Source: Larix kaempferi
Lineage: Eukaryota > Streptophyta > Pinopsida > Pinales > Pinaceae
Assembly (NCBI GenBank): GCA_027924585.1
Contig: BSBM01001444.1
Coordinates: 1,302,001-1,366,000, forward strand
Length of the DNA: 64,000 nucleotides
Reading direction: 5' to 3'
Shown here: positions 24,586 through 35,923 of the stretch, in pieces
How the letters are laid out: every line of letters begins with the position of its first letter
Numbering within the stretch: position 1 is the first letter of the stretch
Notes under the pieces: model-generated
Databases searched by the model: none
What the model was told of the DNA's origin: nothing
Seen by the model: the letters and a program-made list of their open reading frames with translations, nothing else
Translations under genes and position numbers: made by a program

Positions 24586-25165
24586 GAAGCTTCATCAGCA
24601 AATTTTTTTATTTTTGCTGAGGATTCAAATCACAAGGGAAGATCGATTGCTGAAGTCTGCCGGGAATCATTTAGGGATTCCAATCATATGGTTCATGTCT
24701 CTGTTGAAAAAGGGAGTGTGAAAGACATATCTGCCAATTTTCCGGACAATTTTGATGCTGTTGTTCTTGGGCGTGCCTCAATTATTGTGAAAAAAGCAGG
24801 ACGATGCTATTGCTTCTCAAATTTGCTTTCCAGGATTAGGGGAGTCCATGTCAGCTCGCTGGAGTAGCCTGCCTAAAAAAGCAACTAAGCTCTATTTTGC
24901 TCTAAGAATTTTAGAAGAGTTTGAGCAGGCTGAGGGTCGACAACCAGGTCATGTATCATCTGCAGATTTGGAATCTGTGCTAAGCCTCCGGAAGAAACTC
25001 TGTGAAGAACAGGGGTTACCTGAATCTCGAATACCAGGTATTCTCTTGGAAAGAATTGTTGATGCCGGGACGAGAGAATTCCCTCCAGTTTGTGCAATTA
25101 TAGGGGGCATCCTTGGACAGGAAGTCATCAAGGCAATGTCTTGTAAAGAGAAATATATATCATGA
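24586..25165 (+). pseudogene. SAE1: SAE1 (SUMO E1 small subunit) fragment in the LTR
   Basis: Two blocks match the plant SUMO-activating enzyme subunit SAE1, which pairs with SAE2 to adenylate SUMO. Block 1 (24586 to about 24830): EASSANF then GRSIAEVCRESF, HVSVEKGSVKDISANFPDNF and DAVVLG. Block 2 (about 24832-25165, shifted frame): FPGLGESMSARWSSLPKKAT, KLYFALRILEEFEQAEGRQ, RIPGILLERIVDAGTREFPP, CAIIGGILGQEVIKAMSCKE, ending at a TGA before the family C-terminus. About 60 residues between the blocks are absent, as are the N-terminal nucleotide-binding region and the extreme C-terminus. The lead-in TATACACAG before block 1 resembles a splice acceptor, so capture may have begun inside an intron. 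The fragment cannot encode a working subunit. Sense orientation within a transcribed element could produce chimeric or SAE1-homologous RNA. Confidence 0.88.
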
Positions 25166-26598
25166 AAATCAGGTGCAAGACTGCGCTTCAAGCAAGTTGA
25201 GGAGAATGTGTATATCTTTCTGCATGAATGATACATTTTTGTCATCATCATATGCAAAGAGCAGGGCAATGGTATTGAACAGGCATGTGGTTGCATCAAA
25301 TATTGGAGTAACTGATGAGAGCACGAAAATAGCCAAATTCACTAATCTCTGAAGGCCCAACTTATATAGTTAGATTATGAAGTTGTTTTGAATTTGCTAC
25401 TGTCGCGGCTAGCAAAATTGATCGAATGGGATCAACCACAAGAGAGCAATTTCAAGAACTAATCACAGATATGCCAATGAAGATGCATCTCCAGGATCCT
25501 GGTTTATTGGATTAGATATCGAGCATATTGATTGATCGGAGCCACAGCAGGTTAATTTTTTCGAACTCCACATTTCCATTTGACATCCGTTTTCTCAAAC
25601 TCGGCTTGGACAGAAAATACACCCGAAAGCACAAGTTCCTTGACAGCCGAGGTTACACTGGCGGCAGATTTTATTGATTCAGAAGGCTACATTCAAAGCT
25701 CGGGCTTCAATAATGTTTAGCGCACATCAGTTTTTAGAAGATCATCGGAGCTCACGGGAACCCATCACGTTTTGTTCTACTGCTATCTTCGTTTTCAGCT
25801 GCTGTTGAAGGAAGCTGTGACTCTAAAAAGCTCGAGATGGCATCAGCGTAACTCTTCGCGTAAAACATGAACCCGATTTTTCGGTGTATTGGTCTGAACT
25901 CCGCGCCAACCAGGTTAACATGAAGTTTTGGAGCAATTCACGGGGTCAAGCACTCAGTAAATTAGTAGCAGAAAGCAGCTAGAAAGCAACCAATCCGTTA
26001 GTGCAACCGCAGACCAGCAGATCTAAATTGATGGGAACGAAGATCATCATTGGGATTATCTTTTGATTAGTATGGTTGTCCACCTTTTAAACGCCCATCT
26101 ACAGCACGATTTCCTCCGATGGCTAATGCATTTCCACGCCCTCTATTACGTGGAACTGTGAAATTAAAAACTAAAAATCAAAATCAAAATGCCGAATCTC
26201 AGGGTTTAGCAGTATGATCAGCACGCAGCATACAATAATCGGGGGTCCCACACTTTCGATGACAGCCGAGTATCTGACTGAAGTCCGCGTGAAGCTAACT
26301 CACCAACTGGCTTAACATGAAGTTTGGAGGAAATTTACGGGGCAGTAGCTCAGTGGCATCAGCATCTAGGGCCGCGTTTTTGTTTTTCTTCATTAGCTGG
26401 CAATTTGCGTGTCTACCAACTTCAGCCGAGCATACAACAGGTCGACTTTTGTTTTCGGCAGCTTTGGATACATGGAGCTGGCTCCCTTTAGTTATGTCAT
26501 TATTTTCTTAGTCATGCATTGGAGAGAAAAGTGGAGCTTACCCACTTTTTCTTTATTATTATTTTATTTCTTTTAGTTTTAAAAGAGCTTTTTTTACT

Positions 26599-26606
26599 TA
26601 TAAAAG
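26599..26606 (+). promoter_or_regulatory. LTR TATA box (left LTR)
   Basis: TATAAAAG followed by GAGCTAGCCTCC. The same site is kept in the right LTR at 34143. Position about 670 bp before the LTR end suggests R-U5 starts near 26630. Confidence 0.6.
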
Positions 26607-26890
26607 GAGCTAGCCTCCTCATTGTAAGCATGGAAAACTTTCTGGGACTTCTTCTTTTCCCATGGGACTTAATGAAAAATATCATGCTGGGTTTATGGAC
26701 AGATTTGGCTTCTCTTTGCATGGCTGCGTGTTTCCATTTTAAGTTGTAGAGTAGATCTAACATAGAAGGCTATTTCTAGTCCATTGGGCAAACATTTGGG
26801 TTCAAGTTGTTTGTTGACGTTGTGTTTTCAGAAGATCATAGGAGTAATAGACTGTAGTCGGTTATACTAATATTCTCCTCGTCTTTGTTT

Positions 26891-27004
26891 ATGGAACGTA
26901 TTAGATCAAATCTCACTTTTATGAAGCGCAAAGCCTTCTTGAGTCCTCTTTTTGACTCCATGCTCCCTTCTGGTACTAGCACTGACCTTCTCCTCAAGGA
27001 CTGA
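26891..27004 (+). other. Short open frame in R/U5
   Basis: A 37-codon frame (MERIRSNLTFMKRKAFLSPL and on) downstream of the TATA box. It stays open in the right LTR (about 34437-34550), with only Ser-Thr-Asp to Gly-Thr-Gly type changes at the end. Probably a leader uORF. No homology is known to me. Confidence 0.3.
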
Positions 27005-27279
27005 TCCTCCCGTCTTTTCCATCACCCATTTAAAATACATCTTTCTATTACATATGTTTCTCTAAGGCAGCCTCTTCAATTCACCTTGCCCGCTTATTGT
27101 ACCTGCCTTAGCGATCCTATCTTAGGGATACCCCCCTAGAGTTGGAGAAGAGCCAACCTGAAGCGAAGAGGAGAGGAGTGTGGTGACATTGGCCTCTCTC
27201 CTGAGAGAGTTGTCATCCAGCTGGTGTGTTACATTTTGGGCTTCAACAACACGCATGCCATTTTGAGAGACAACATTTT

Positions 27280-27297
27280 TGGCGCCGTTGTCGGGGA
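27280..27297 (+). promoter_or_regulatory. Primer-binding site, tRNA-Asp type
   Basis: TGGCGCCGTTGTCGGGGA lies four bases after the left LTR. This is one base off the TGGCGCCGTTGCCGGGGA site found in many plant Ty3/gypsy elements, complementary to the tRNA-Asp 3-prime end. Confidence 0.85.
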
Positions 27298-27460
27298 CAA
27301 AGTCCAGTTCCCGAAATTTGAAGACTATGCTTCATTGACGACATTTGTGGGAGATTATATTGCAGATTCTTCTTCTCACATGGCAACTCCACGAAGGGAC
27401 AAAACCCTTGTCCTTTTGCAGATTTGAAGATCCTATTGGGTGTAGAGGTGAGCACACCCA

Positions 27461-28571
27461 TTGGAGGGCTTTCAAGCTCACCTTGGCGACTCCACAATTT
27501 GGTATGAGGTATGGTTATATGCATGTTTCAGATTTGGTACCTCATTGTTTGATTTATGGATAATAATAAGGAGAGAGTGTGTGAGCTTCCGCACGATGTC
27601 TTTTATGCTCGAAGCTTTCATGCCATTGGATTTCTCGAATATCTGTGGATTTCCTAATGACTGCTATGACCATGAAAAGGTGCATGACATTCTCCCAAAG
27701 TTCCAAGGAAATGATGAGATTTCAGCCATCTATCACGCTGCCTCTTACTGCAAATTGATGGTTGATTTAAATGTTTATTGTGAGGATGACCTTATGATCA
27801 TTTTTTCTTTTAACTTTGGAAAGAGATGTAGAAAATTGGTTCTATGGTCTTTTGGATGAATCCATAGATTCATTGGCAGAGTTTTTTGAAAGGTTTCTCC
27901 TCCGCTGGCATGATGGAACTGTCGATGAGATTGAACAGCTTGCTAGAGAGTACGATGCCCTCATCCCTAGGGTCCACATTGCACAAAAAGAGCAACAGTT
28001 TGAAGAACATGTTGAAGGTCAAAGAGAGTAGCTTGGAGAAAGTATCATAGATAATCTGATTGAGGAAGAATTACAAGAGCCCTTGTTTGAAGATACAGCT
28101 GAACAACCTCATGACACTACTGAAATAGAAAGCAATGTGAAGCTGCTCCAGGTTTATGAACAGCTTCATGATGAAGATTCAGACTTGCATCAAGTTTATG
28201 TTACCAAAGATTTCCACAAACAGTTTTATGATGAAGATGCTAGTCTACCTCAAATTCATTTCATCAATGAAAATAATGATAGTTGTTTTGAAGATCAGCC
28301 CGAACAGATTTATGATGGAGGTATGTCTCTAAGTCCTATCAGTCAATGGATAGAGGCCTCTTGTGCACTTACTGATACCTATGGCCAAAATTTCAGTAAC
28401 CTTTTCTGTTTTGACAATATGATATTCAATCTTACTCATCAGCAGATTCTAAAACATCTCTGTTTTATGGTGACTCTGTCATCATTGTTGTCTAGAACCA
28501 AGCACGAAGAAATGAGAAATAGCAAAGATAAGATGCTAGATTGGTTACACTGGTTGTATGAATATACATAA
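27461..28571 (+). pseudogene. Decayed Ty3/gypsy-type gag in a short internal region
   Basis: Gag-like features are ILPKFQGNDEISAIYHAASY and LNVYCEDDLM in one frame, then after a one-base slip in a T-run near 27803, TLERDVENWFYGLLDESIDS and LAEFFERFLLRWHDG. This pattern (conserved E/R-D-x-E-W-x-x-L core) is typical of plant gypsy capsid domains. The second frame continues from about 27810 to 28571, interrupted by a single TAG at 28029-28031, into an acidic Gln/Asp-rich tail (YEQLHDEDSDLHQVYV). No protease, reverse transcriptase, RNase H or integrase is present between the LTRs. The element is therefore non-autonomous and needs proteins in trans. Confidence 0.75.
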
Positions 28572-28827
28572 CATGCTGTTGTCTCATATTAGTGTAGGTA
28601 GGTAGGAAGAATAAAGCTCACACATGAGCATTTGCTGCTGTTACTTATTTTTTAATTCTGCAATTTTTATGTAATAAAGCGTGGTCACGAGGTGTGAATC
28701 AAGCCATCCCCACCACACTGTTTTTGGTTTTTATGTGACCTGCGATAACCGAGAGGATCTGAGGTTCTCGTGCACTCACCAAGGTGAACACACGTCCCGC
28801 AGTTGGAGCCAGATGTTAGCTCCCCAC
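28572..28827 (+). other. Element internal 3-prime end, no clear polypurine tract
   Basis: Between the end of the gag-like frame and the right LTR there is about 256 bp of non-coding DNA. The bases just before the LTR (GGAGCCAGATGTTAGCTCC, a small hairpin) are not purine-rich, unlike a normal plus-strand primer site. Confidence 0.4.
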
Positions 28828-28977
28828 TGTTACAAAGGTGTCTACTTGTAATTTCTTTCACAAATTATCAAGAGGATGACACCTACAGGAAAGCTACAGG
28901 AGAACAGAACTCACACAATAAAGATTACAGATTTTGGCTAATAAGGTTCTCCACTCATTCTTTACCTATACACAGCA

Positions 28978-29557
28978 GAAGCTTCATCAGCAAATTTTTT
29001 GATTTTTGCTGAGGATTCAAATCACAAGGGAAGATCGATTGCTGAAGTCTGTCGGGAATCATTTAGGGATTCCAATCATATGGTTCATGTCTCTGTTGAA
29101 AAAGGGAGTGTGAAAGACATATCTGCCAATTTTCCGGACAATTTTGATGTTGTTGTTCTTGGGCATGCCTCAATTATTGTGAAAAAAGCAGGAAGATGCT
29201 ATTGCTTCTCAAATTTGCTTTCCAGGCTTAGGGGAGTCCATGTCAGCTCGCTGGAGTAGCCTGCCTAAAAAAGCAACTAAGCTCTATTTTGCTCTAAGAA
29301 TTTTAGAAGAGTTTGAGCAGGCTGAGGGTTGACAACCAAGCCATGTATCATCTGCAGATTTGGAATTTGTGCTAAGCCTCCGAAAGAAACTCTGTGAAGA
29401 ACAGGGGTTACCTGAATCTCGAATACCAGGTATTCTCTTGGAAAGAATTGTTGATGCCGGGACGAGAGAATTCCCTCCAGTTTGTGCAATTATAGGGGGC
29501 ATCCTTGGACAAGAATTCATCAAGGCAATGTCTTGTAAAGAGAAATATATATCATGA
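28978..29557 (+). pseudogene. SAE1: SAE1 fragment, right-LTR copy
   Basis: Same two blocks as 24586-25165, including the same internal deletion, so capture predates this insertion. It has an extra stop: in AEGRQPGHV the Arg codon CGA is TGA here (29329-29331), a CpG transition. GRQPGHV also became *QPSHV, and QEVIK became QEFIK. The right copy is therefore more damaged than the left. Confidence 0.88.
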
Positions 29558-29750
29558 AAATCAGGTGCAAGATTGCGCTTCAAGCAAGTTGAGGAGAATG
29601 TGTATATCTTTCTGCATGAATGATACATTTTTGTCATCATCATATGCAAAGAGCAGGGCAATGGTATTGAACAGGCATGTGGTTGCATCAAAGATTGGAG
29701 TAACTGATGAGAGCACGAAAATAGCCAAATTCACTAATCTCTGAAGGCCC

Positions 29751-32700
29751 TGTTGTCCGCCAAACTGCACACCAGCAGCGGAAATCTTTCGAAAGCTGTC
29801 TCTTCACTAATAGTGACAGAGGTGCGGCCTTGGGGGCAAGCAATGAGCCAGGTACTGTCACCTGAATCCCAGCTCCTCCGTTTTGGCAAACTCCTAACGA
29901 AGCCAAGGGCGGTAGTCCCTATAAAAGAGTTTCACTAAGGCTCTAGTATTTATAGTGTTTTTCAGGTGTTGTGATGCCGATGGGTGTTGTTTAGGAGTTT
30001 TTTTGAATGAGAGACAATATAAGATTTAAATGTAAAGCAAGATAGTGCAATCCACGTTGCAAATACAAAATGAAAGATACACTTGAACGATAAATAAATC
30101 ACTTTTCACGCAAATTAAGATAAATACTCCAATATAGATATTTTTAAGCAAAACAAAGATATATGATGAAGGACCAGTGCCTTATGGAGTCAAATATAGA
30201 AGTGATTGTAAAAGCTTGATACAAGTGCTTGAAAATAGAAGTTTGTGAGAACGTTGTGCAGCTTATCTTGGTAAATTTAAGATTTTAATTGTTTTGATTA
30301 TTACGGCTAAAACCAAGTGTTCAAAGAGTGTCCGGTAAGTAATTTTAAGCAGCTCCTTTAAGAGACATGTCGGAACCTGTCTGGAATCACAGCGAGGCAC
30401 GCAATGCTAACCAGCCACCGTGTCGCAGATTGGGCACTCCGGCGCCTCCCCTGAGAACTAATTAAAATACTTTATGAACAACGCCGGTTCGTTGGTTATG
30501 GGGGTGAAAGTTTTAATTAGATTTTCACTTGTGAATTATCAAGTCTTCCACCTTTCTGAGTACTAGCCCAACCGTTTCCGGTTGGCAGAGCATACGGGTG
30601 TAGGACAGAAACCAAGGTAAATTAATTAAGGGGTGTGTGGGTTGAAGAGTTTTAAATTAAGAGCACTTTAGTTCAACTCTCCGACAGAGAGCGCTCTTGA
30701 CTGGGTCTTATGACCACAGTTCAAGAGACTTGCTATTTTAACAAATACCTAATGCAGGGATAATGCAACACTAAAATTCCCTCTGATAGAGGGTGCTCTT
30801 GACTTGGATTTGGCCAAGTTCAAGACACTTTGGTTCATTTTAAGAAGCAGGTGAATTGTAATAGCAGTATATCTCAACTTGAAAAAAGATTTTAGTATGA
30901 TTGATCAGCAAGATATGAATACTACTAACAATACTACTTTGCCAAATAAAATGAAAACTTGAGCAAATCTAGTGTTCTACCACACAAATTCTAGTCTAAT
31001 AGGTGGGATCGATCTCCGAACAAGATCAACCACTAGAAGCCACCAATCTTGGAAACCTTCCAGCTAGCCGGATGTCCACAAGAAGTTGATGGGGGAGTGA
31101 GAAGCTACCACAAAACTATGTGGCCTTTGGGATACAATCCCAAAGTTAGCTATTCTCTAGTCAAGGATTGGAAGAGAAGATAAGATAACTAAACGGAAAA
31201 TAAAACTAAACTACCCAAGAGTCTCTTTCAGGTCAAAGACCATACTCGGGAGAGCATAGGGGTAAGTAAATACGGAAGGATGAGCAAAATGACTTATTGA
31301 AATAAAACTAAACTAAGAGCATATGAAAAGATCTAAACTAAGCCAATCCACAAAACCCAACACTCTTCCCCAAATGGGGAAGAAGACCAAAGAATGGAGG
31401 ACCTCTCCACTATAAGTTTTATTAATTTTTTACAAGTGCCTTGGGTTTTAAAACCTTGAAGGACTTTTGAGAATGAAGTAATTAGGAAAACAAAGCTAGC
31501 TTTTATAAGCTTATTACAAAGGATAACAAGATTTTGTATGTTCAATCACTCCTTATGGCGTTCATGTGATTCTGCTTTGATTTCTTTGCTTCAAGATCTA
31601 TCAAGTATCTCTCTCTCAAATGACCTACACAAGCTCAAAACATCTCAACAAGGCACCCATTATTTGTCAAAGAAAACCAAATGAGTATGATGATACACGT
31701 GAGCCCTTCCAAGAGATAACGTATGAGTAATAATAGGGATCACGTTTGGTTGCATTGAAAGCCAAGCCATGAGGTGGCCTTGACTCAAGGAGGGCGCCTA
31801 CCAAAACATTAATGTAACTCAACAATCCAATAATCATGTGCCAAGTCACCAATTCGTATTCCTTCATGAAGGAGCCGTACGGTCATATAGCTCACGTCAT
31901 CCTTTTCTCATAATTCATATATCCAAACTATGAATTGGCATGTGCATTATTACTTTAATATAGATGCCCACCACACTCACGATTTGAACCTTCACCCATA
32001 CCTCATGCAATTTGATGGAGCCCACGTGAAGGAGGGGGCCGTACACCCAATTTAATCCAAAATTTGATTTTTTGACTTTATGACATATGACTTACTACTC
32101 CAATGTAGTCATACATACCATAAAAATATAACCCAACCTTTTCCATGGTTAAAAAATTCAATTTTTGACTTATTTGAATTTTGTCTTTTATGTGTTTTTG
32201 TCATTTTATGGCCACTAAATGCCAAAATAATGAAAAACTACTCCCAGAGGCGATGTAATCGCCGGAAACCTTAGAAAAGTTGGTGCTAGGGTAAAAAGGA
32301 CGCTCTGAGCGTCAAAACGAGCTTCCCCATGCCTAATTCCGCCTCCGGATGAGATTTTTATCATGTTTTGAAATTTTTTAATTAAACCATTAAAAAATGG
32401 TCTAATTTATGAAAAAAATTATTTTTCTCGGAATCCAACGAAACTCCTATGGGACCTAGTGCATGTTCATAAGACTCAATCGAGATGGCTAACACATAAA
32501 AAATCCTAGACACAAGACTCTAATAACCACCTTAGGTTTTGACCACCATGGGAAATACTCCAGCTTTGGAGGGTTGAGTGAAAAACTCAGGGATTATACG
32601 CCATTGATGAGTAGCGCATAATTCCTAAGGAAAAAACACTCTAGAGTATCCCCCAAATGGCTAAACCTACGGATAGCCGAGTCTTTTATAAAAGGACCTC

Positions 32701-32881
32701 GTTTAGACCAACTTTTTACATTTTCCCCATGGGGGTATGAACATGCAGTTATTACAAATGGGGCAAAATTGCCCTGAAATTGACTTCTGAACTTCTGAAT
32801 GTTAATGATGAACATGAATCATGTTCAATAAACTGGCGGCTCATTGAAAGTTCAACTATTTGTACAAAATAGGTGATAACA
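29751..32881 (+). mobile_element. Large solo-LTR-like element 1 (3131 bp)
   Basis: Begins TGTTGTCCGCCAAACTGC and ends AGGTGATAACA (TG...CA). It is flanked by GGCCC on both sides (29746-29750 and 32882-32886), a 5-bp target duplication. The pre-insertion site is preserved in the left LTR near 25356. The sequence is related over its whole length to elements at 37778-41295 and 37144-44897. No gag/pol, primer site or internal LTR repeat is visible, so I read it as a solo LTR of a large-LTR retrotransposon. A non-autonomous TG...CA element cannot be excluded. Confidence 0.8.
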
Positions 32882-34142
32882 GGCCCCAACTTATATAGTT
32901 AGATTATGAAGTTGTTTTGAATTTGCTACTGTCACGGCTAGGAAAATTGATCGAATGGGATCAACCACAAGAGAGCAATTTCAAGAACTAATCACAGATA
33001 TGCCAATGAAGATGTATCTCCAGGATCCTGGTTTATTGGATTAGATATCGAGCATATTGATGATCGGAGCCGCAGCAGGTAATTTTTTCGAACTCCACAT
33101 TTCCGTTTGACATCCGTTTTCTAAAACTCGACTTGGACAAAAAATACACCCGGAAGCACGAGTTCCTTACCAGCCGAGGTTATACTGGCGGCAGATTTTA
33201 TTGATTCAGAAGGCTACATTCAAAGCTCGGGCTTCAATAATGTTTAGCGCACATCAGTTTTAAGAAGATCATCAGAGCTCACGGGAACCCATCACGTTTT
33301 GTTCTACTGCTATCATCGTTTTCAGCTGCTGTTGAAGGAAGCTGTGACTCTAAAAATCTCGAGATGGCATCAGCGTACCTCTTCGCGTAAAACATGAACC
33401 TGATTTTTCGGTTTCCTCTCAGCAGCCGAGTATTGGTCTGAATTCCACGCCAACCGGGTTAACGTGAAGTTTTGGAGCAATTCACGGGGTCGAGCACTCA
33501 GTAAATTAGTAGCAGAAAGCAGCTAGAAAGCAACCAATCCGTTAGTGCAACCGCAGACCAGCAGATCTAAATTGATGGGATCGAAGATCATCATTGGGAT
33601 TATCTTTTGATTAGTATGGTTGTCCACCTTTTAAACGCCCATCTACAGCACGATTTCCTCCGATGGCTAATGCATTTCCACGCCCTCTATTACGTGGAAC
33701 TGTGGAGTTAAAAAATAAAAATCAAAATCAAAATGCCGAATCTCAGGGTTTAGCAGTATGATCAGCAAGCAGCATACAATAATCGGGGGTCCCACACTTT
33801 CGATGACAGCCGAGGATCTGACTGAAGTCCGCGTGAAGCTAACTCACCAACTGAGTTAACGTGAAGTTTGGAGGAAATTTACGGGGCAGTAGCTCAGTGG
33901 CATCTGCATCTAGGGCCGCGTTTTTGTTTTTCTTCATTAGCTGGCAATTTGCGTGTCTACCAACTTCAGCCGAGCATACAACAGGTCGACTTTTGTTCTC
34001 GGCAGCTTTGGTTACATGGAGCTGGCTCCATTTAGTTATGTCATTATTTTCTTAGTCATGCATTGGAGAGAAAAGTGGAGCTTACCCACTTTTTCTTTAT
34101 TATTATTTTATTTCTTTTAGTTTTAAAAGAGCTTTTTTGGCT

Positions 34143-34150
34143 TATAAAAA
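34143..34150 (+). promoter_or_regulatory. LTR TATA box (right LTR)
   Basis: TATAAAAA followed by GGAGCTAGCC, the counterpart of 26599-26606. Here it would drive read-out transcription into the flanking DNA after 34820. Confidence 0.5.
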
Positions 34151-34950
34151 GGAGCTAGCCTCCTCATTGTGAGCATGGAAAACTTTCTGGGAGTTCTTAT
34201 TTTCCCATGGGACTTAATGAAAAATATCATGCTGGGTTTATGGACAGATTTGGCTTCTCTTTGCATGGCTGCGCGTTTCCATTTTAAGTTGTAGAGTAGA
34301 TCTAACATAGAAGGCTATTTCTAGTCCATTGGGCAAACATTTGGGTTCAAGTTGTTTGTTGACGTTGTGTTTTCAGAAGCTCATAGGAGTAATAGACTGT
34401 AGTCAGTTATACTGATATTCTCCTCGTCTTTGTTTATGGAACGTATTAGATCAAATCTCACTTTTATGAAGCGCAAAGCCTTCTTGAGTCCTCTTTTTGA
34501 CTCCATGCTCCCTTCTGGTACTGGCACTGGCCTTCTCCTCGAGGACTGATCCTCCCGTCTTTTCCATCACCCATTTAAAATACATATTTCTGTTACATCT
34601 GTTTCTCTAAGGCAGCCTCTTCAATTCACCTTGCCCGCTTATTGTACCTGCCTTAGGGATCCTATCTTAGGGATACCCCCCTAGAATTGGAGAAGAGCCA
34701 ACCTGAAGCGAAGAGGAGAGGAGTGTGGTGACATTGGCCTCTCTCTTGAGAGAGTTGTCATCCAGCTGGTGTGTTACATTTTGGGCTTCAACAACACGCA
34801 TGCCATTTTGAGAGACAACAGATGCAATATTTAAAATTTTCCCCTTCCCTTTCCCACCACCCGTTCAACTGACTCCAAAAAAAATGCCAGAAAGGAAACT
34901 GGGTATTCTTTCTAGATTCTACAAGTTATAATTATAATGTTTGAACATAC

Positions 34951-35923
34951 CCCTACAATCGAATTGCCACCCACTTTTGGTCTTTGCTCTGCTATAACAG
35001 AGGTCGTCTCTTCTTGCTGCTTTCTAAAACCTCTGACTACTGAAGATTGTTTGGCATCCAAATCATTACTCTCGGGAAACTGATCCACTGCCGAATTTCC
35101 AAGCACGGCTTCTCCTTCGGGGCCACTAGTATTCAAACAAACAGAAGCGCTAGACAAACCGCCATTTGGTTCTTCTTTACCTAACTTATTTCCTTGCCCT
35201 TTGAATCTTTTCTTTTTTTAAGGTGTTTTGCAACAAACATCATTGAATTGGATATTTTCTTGTCAGGTGATATGGAATAAGTGAACTTGCGAGATATTGG
35301 TACTTTCCAGCCAGGACCAAGAGTTTCACCTTCATTAGCTACAAATTCTTCCAGTTCATATAATTGCATTTTATACTTCAACAACTTTTCCTCACTACTC
35401 CCAGAGTTTAGATGATCAAAGAATGCATTAGAAACCTCTTCCAGTGATGAAACAAGCATTTTACTCTTCTGAGGTTTCATACCAGGAAATGGCTTCTGCT
35501 TAGGAGACAATTCATCAGATGCATATTCATTTCCTATTCCCATTTCTTGTTTAACAAGATTCATTTCCATGATCTCTGACTTTCCATTAGTTTCATTCCC
35601 TTGATTACCTTTTATTGTACTAGAATTTTTCCTTCCAAATGGAGATTTAGACTTTTCACCACATATTTTTCTGGTGGAACTCTTCCTTTCATCTTCGATA
35701 TCATTATTTTATGGCTTACACCTGTCTTGCAATCAGGCATCCTCCTTTTAACAGATCCTGAATGATGTTGTCCTTCATGTGTAGTGGCTTGGTCAGGTAA
35801 CTGGCAGTTTATCAACAGAATATCTGAGGATATCAGTTCAGCTCTGTGCCTCTTACTCGACCTTAGCTCCCTGTCAAACCCTATCTTTAACCTTAAGTTG
35901 TCGAATTGGCTCTTTCTGTTGCA
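34951..35923 (-). pseudogene. Chromatin-protein-like gene fragment (possibly MBD-type)
   Basis: A minus-strand exon-like block bounded by a possible acceptor (CAACAG near 35923) and a GTATGT donor at about 34950. Three frames carry coding-like sequence in succession: FDRELRSSKRHRAELISSDI; then NLVKQEMGIGNEYASDELSP, EEKLLKYKMQLYELEEFVAN and LGPGWKVPISRKFTYSISPD; then LGKEEPNGGLSSASVCLNTS. Two frameshifts (near 35620 and in an A-run near 35217) separate them. The GWKVPISRK...YSISPDKKI stretch weakly resembles a methyl-CpG-binding-type fold as found in plant chromatin proteins. That is a guess. It starts 130 bp after the right LTR. Confidence 0.5.

Larger units (their letters stand above)
24436..27275 (+). 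mobile_element. 5-prime LTR of a retrotransposon carrying SAE1 fragment
   Basis: A 2840-bp direct repeat partner of 28828-34820. It starts TGTTACAGGGGTG and ends GAGAGACAACA, i.e. TG...CA. A tRNA-Asp-type primer-binding site follows 4 bases later, so this is the left LTR. A TATA box (TATAAAAG, 26599-26606) marks the probable U3/R border. The SAE1 fragment (24586-25165) lies far upstream of it, in U3, in sense orientation. About 20 substitutions separate the two LTRs over the first 0.92 kb I compared by eye, many of them CG to TG or CA. The 5 bases before it (TCTAC) do not match those after the right LTR (GATGC), so one flank was rearranged. Confidence 0.85.
28828..34820 (+). mobile_element. 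3-prime LTR, interrupted by a nested element
   Basis: The halves 28828-29750 and 32882-34820 together match the left LTR (24436-27275) end to end. It starts TGTTACAAAGGTG and ends GAGAGACAACA. A 3131-bp element plus target duplication splits it. Relative to the left LTR there is a small extra segment near 33413-33433 and scattered substitutions. The sequence after it (GATGCAATATTT) shares no target duplication with the left side. Confidence 0.85.

Noticed and set aside
24949-25299. Minus-strand frames opposite the SAE1 fragment (also 29284-29691)
   Set aside because: Antisense shadows of a recognisable SAE1 reading on the plus strand.
26317-26511. Signal-peptide-like frame present in both LTRs (also at 33861-34055) as a conserved gene
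   Set aside because: Conservation is expected because the two LTRs are young copies of each other. No independent evidence of selection.
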